DNA of 8,569 nucleotides from Rubrivivax sp. (GTDB taxonomy: Bacteria > Pseudomonadota > Gammaproteobacteria > Burkholderiales > Burkholderiaceae_C): the NCBI GenBank assembly GCA_030693565.1, contig JAUYAJ010000364.1, positions 1 to 8,569 on the forward strand. The letters are read 5' to 3'. The position numbers and the translations under genes were made by a program. The notes below the pieces were generated by a model. The model saw only the letters and a program-made list of their open reading frames with translations. It searched no databases and was not told the DNA's origin. Below are positions 7,442 through 8,569 of this stretch, piece after piece. Positions within the stretch are counted from its first letter, which is position 1, and each line of letters opens with the position of its first letter.

Positions 7442-8362
7442 TCAAGGCCGCGCCGGCTGCGCGAACGCCCGTGCGACGAAGTCGACGAAAGCGCGCACGC
7501 GCGCGGCCTGCTGGTGGCGCTGCGGGTAGACGGCGTAGATGTCGGCGTCGGGCGTGTCGTACTGCGGCAGCACCTGAACCAGGCGGCCGCTGCGCAGAAA
7601 GCGCTCGATGTCCCATTCGGCGCGCATCAGGATGCCGTGGCCGTCGAGCGCCCAGTTGACCGCGATCTCTCCGTCGTTGGTGCTCAGCGTGCCGCCGGTC
7701 TTCACCGTTTCGGCCTGCGGTGCCCGGCCCTGGCGCTTCGTCAGGCGCCAGGCGCCATAGGCCTGCTCGCCCTGGCGAATGCCGATGCAGTTGTGGCGGG
7801 CCAGGTCTTGCGGCGTCTTGGGCGTGCCGTGGCGCGCCAGATAGGCCGGCGCCGCGCACAGCAGCCGGCGGTTCGCCGCGATGCGGCGCGCGATCGCGCG
7901 CGTGCCGGGCGGGGCGCCGAAGCGGATGCAGACGTCCCAGGCGTCGTCGCCCAGCGGCGGCGGGTTCACCGACAGCTGCAACTGCACCTCGACCTGCGGG
8001 TACTGGCGCGCGAACTGCGAGATCAGCGGCGCGACATGGCTGCGCCCGAAACCCAGCGTGGCGTTGATGCGCAGCAGCCCGGTCGGGGTGGCGCGCGAGA
8101 CGCCGAGCAACTCGGCCATCTGCTCGATCTCGGCCAGGATGCGCCGCGCATGGGCCAGGTAGATCTCGCCTTCGGGCGTCAGGCTCATGCGCCGCGTCGT
8201 CCGGTTCACGAGCGACATTGCGAGGCGCGACTCCATCAGCGCCAGCCGCTTGCTGACCGCTGGCGTCGTCACGCCGAGCTCGCGCGCGGCCGCGCTCAGG
8301 CTGCCGGCGGCGGCCAGGGTGGAGAAAAAGCCGAGGTCGGCGGGCTGGATGCCGGTGTTCAT
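7442..8362 (-). CDS. LysR-family transcriptional regulator (DmlR-like)
   Basis: A 306-residue LysR-type regulator of normal length. Residues about 8-65 form the winged helix-turn-helix (GSLSAAARELGVTTPAVSKR at 20-39, then LVNRTTRRMSLTPEGE at 51-66), followed by a linker helix (68-90) and the periplasmic-binding-protein-like effector domain (about 95-298), which opens with GLLRINATLGFGRSHVAP. The sequence is of the DmlR/CrgA-like branch. It faces a dehydrogenase gene of the tartrate/D-malate type, as E. coli dmlR faces dmlA, so it probably activates that gene in response to a hydroxy acid; the effector itself is not shown. ATG 8362 has only a weak upstream site. A T-N11-A site lies 13 bp upstream, consistent with autoregulation. 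The hydrolase gene follows on the same strand. Confidence 0.94.
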   Translation of the reverse strand: MNTGIQPADLGFFSTLAAAGSLSAAARELGVTTPAVSKRLALMESRLAMSLVNRTTRRMSLTPEGEIYLAHARRILAEIEQMAELLGVSRATPTGLLRINATLGFGRSHVAPLISQFARQYPQVEVQLQLSVNPPPLGDDAWDVCIRFGAPPGTRAIARRIAANRRLLCAAPAYLARHGTPKTPQDLARHNCIGIRQGEQAYGAWRLTKRQGRAPQAETVKTGGTLSTNDGEIAVNWALDGHGILMRAEWDIERFLRSGRLVQVLPQYDTPDADIYAVYPQRHQQAARVRAFVDFVARAFAQPARP

Positions 8363-8473
8363 GCCCCGATCATCGTTGACTTGAGGTTAACAGCGCATTC
8401 ACCGCGCTTGCGCGCCGCAGCGCCGCCGGCTGCCTACAGTGGGGGCCGTTCCCTCACTGCCCGCAGCGCCGCC
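8363..8473. promoter_or_regulatory. Divergent control region between the LysR-family gene and the dehydrogenase gene
   Basis: This 111-bp gap carries the operator described separately (8375-8391) near the regulator. A weak -10-like TACAGT (8435-8440) lies 33 bases before the dehydrogenase ATG, with no good -35 at normal spacing (TTGCGC at 8408-8413 is 21 bases away). A poor -35 is typical of a promoter that needs an activator. No Shine-Dalgarno is visible before ATG 8474. Confidence 0.45.
8375..8391. promoter_or_regulatory. LysR-type operator (T-N11-A palindrome)
   Basis: GTTGACTTGAGGTTAAC is an imperfect inverted repeat: outer GTTGA pairs with TTAAC at 4 of 5 positions, and T8377-N11-A8389 fits the LysR-type consensus. 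It is an AT-rich island in the divergent gap and lies next to the regulator's own start, the common place for the autoregulatory/recognition site. Confidence 0.6.
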
Positions 8474-8569
8474 ATGAAGACATACCGCATCGCCACCATT
8501 CCCGGAGACGGCATCGGCAAAGAGGTCATCCCGGCCGGCCGCCAGGCGCTGGAGGCGCTGGCCGCGGCG
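8474..8569 (+). CDS. Tartrate/D-malate dehydrogenase-type enzyme, N-terminus only (runs off the right edge)
   Basis: Only the first 32 codons are present. MKTYRIATIPGDGIGKEVIP is the start of the isocitrate/isopropylmalate dehydrogenase family, NAD-dependent decarboxylating enzymes acting on 2R-hydroxy acids. GDGIG (11-15) is the conserved N-terminal turn. GKEV instead of the GPEV usual in LeuB, and the MKTxRIAxIPGDG opening, resemble E. coli D-malate dehydrogenase DmlA and tartrate dehydrogenases. The divergent LysR-type regulator supports that reading over a leucine-biosynthetic LeuB. Which substrate it prefers cannot be decided from 32 residues. Confidence 0.85.
   Translation, partial: MKTYRIATIPGDGIGKEVIPAGRQALEALAAA

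Overview
The window is GC-rich, protein-dense bacterial chromosome carrying eight protein-coding genes, two of them cut by the window edges. Gene content, the DbpA and DmlA/DmlR-like families and the base composition suggest a betaproteobacterium of the order Burkholderiales; this is inference, because there is no rRNA or other marker gene here. I see no tRNA, rRNA, CRISPR array, insertion sequence or prophage signal, and no stretch over 300 bases without a gene.

Layout. (1) 1-1320, minus: the N-terminal 440 residues of a SUV3-like RNA helicase. It diverges across 57 bp from (2) 1378-2811, plus: dbpA, a DEAD-box RNA helicase with the 23S-rRNA-binding C-terminal domain. (3) 2811-3290, plus: a 159-residue protein of unknown function whose start codon overlaps the dbpA stop. 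Convergent to these is a tight minus-strand operon: (6) a SulP anion transporter (6182-4704), (5) a tandem universal stress protein (4693-3836) and (4) a YgjP-type zinc metallopeptidase (3830-3300), with gaps of 10 and 5 bp. Upstream of it lie a 254-bp intergenic region with a candidate promoter centred on a palindrome and a leader of about 210 nt, then (7) an exported metallo-beta-lactamase-fold hydrolase (7339-6437) and (8) a LysR-family regulator (8362-7442). Across 111 bp the regulator faces (9) the first 32 codons of a tartrate/D-malate dehydrogenase-type enzyme (8474 to the edge), the same arrangement as E. coli dmlR/dmlA.

How the genes fit together. The left third is RNA metabolism (two RNA helicases head to head, plus a translationally coupled companion protein). 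The middle is a transport/stress operon in which the transporter is the lead gene. The right end is a regulator-enzyme pair for hydroxy-acid catabolism, with a LysR-type T-N11-A site between the genes. The window looks mostly like ordinary core genome. I found no convincing new multi-gene system; the observations most worth testing are the palindrome centred on the predicted sulP start site, the long sulP leader, the possible leaderless dbpA transcript and the unknown protein coupled to DbpA.
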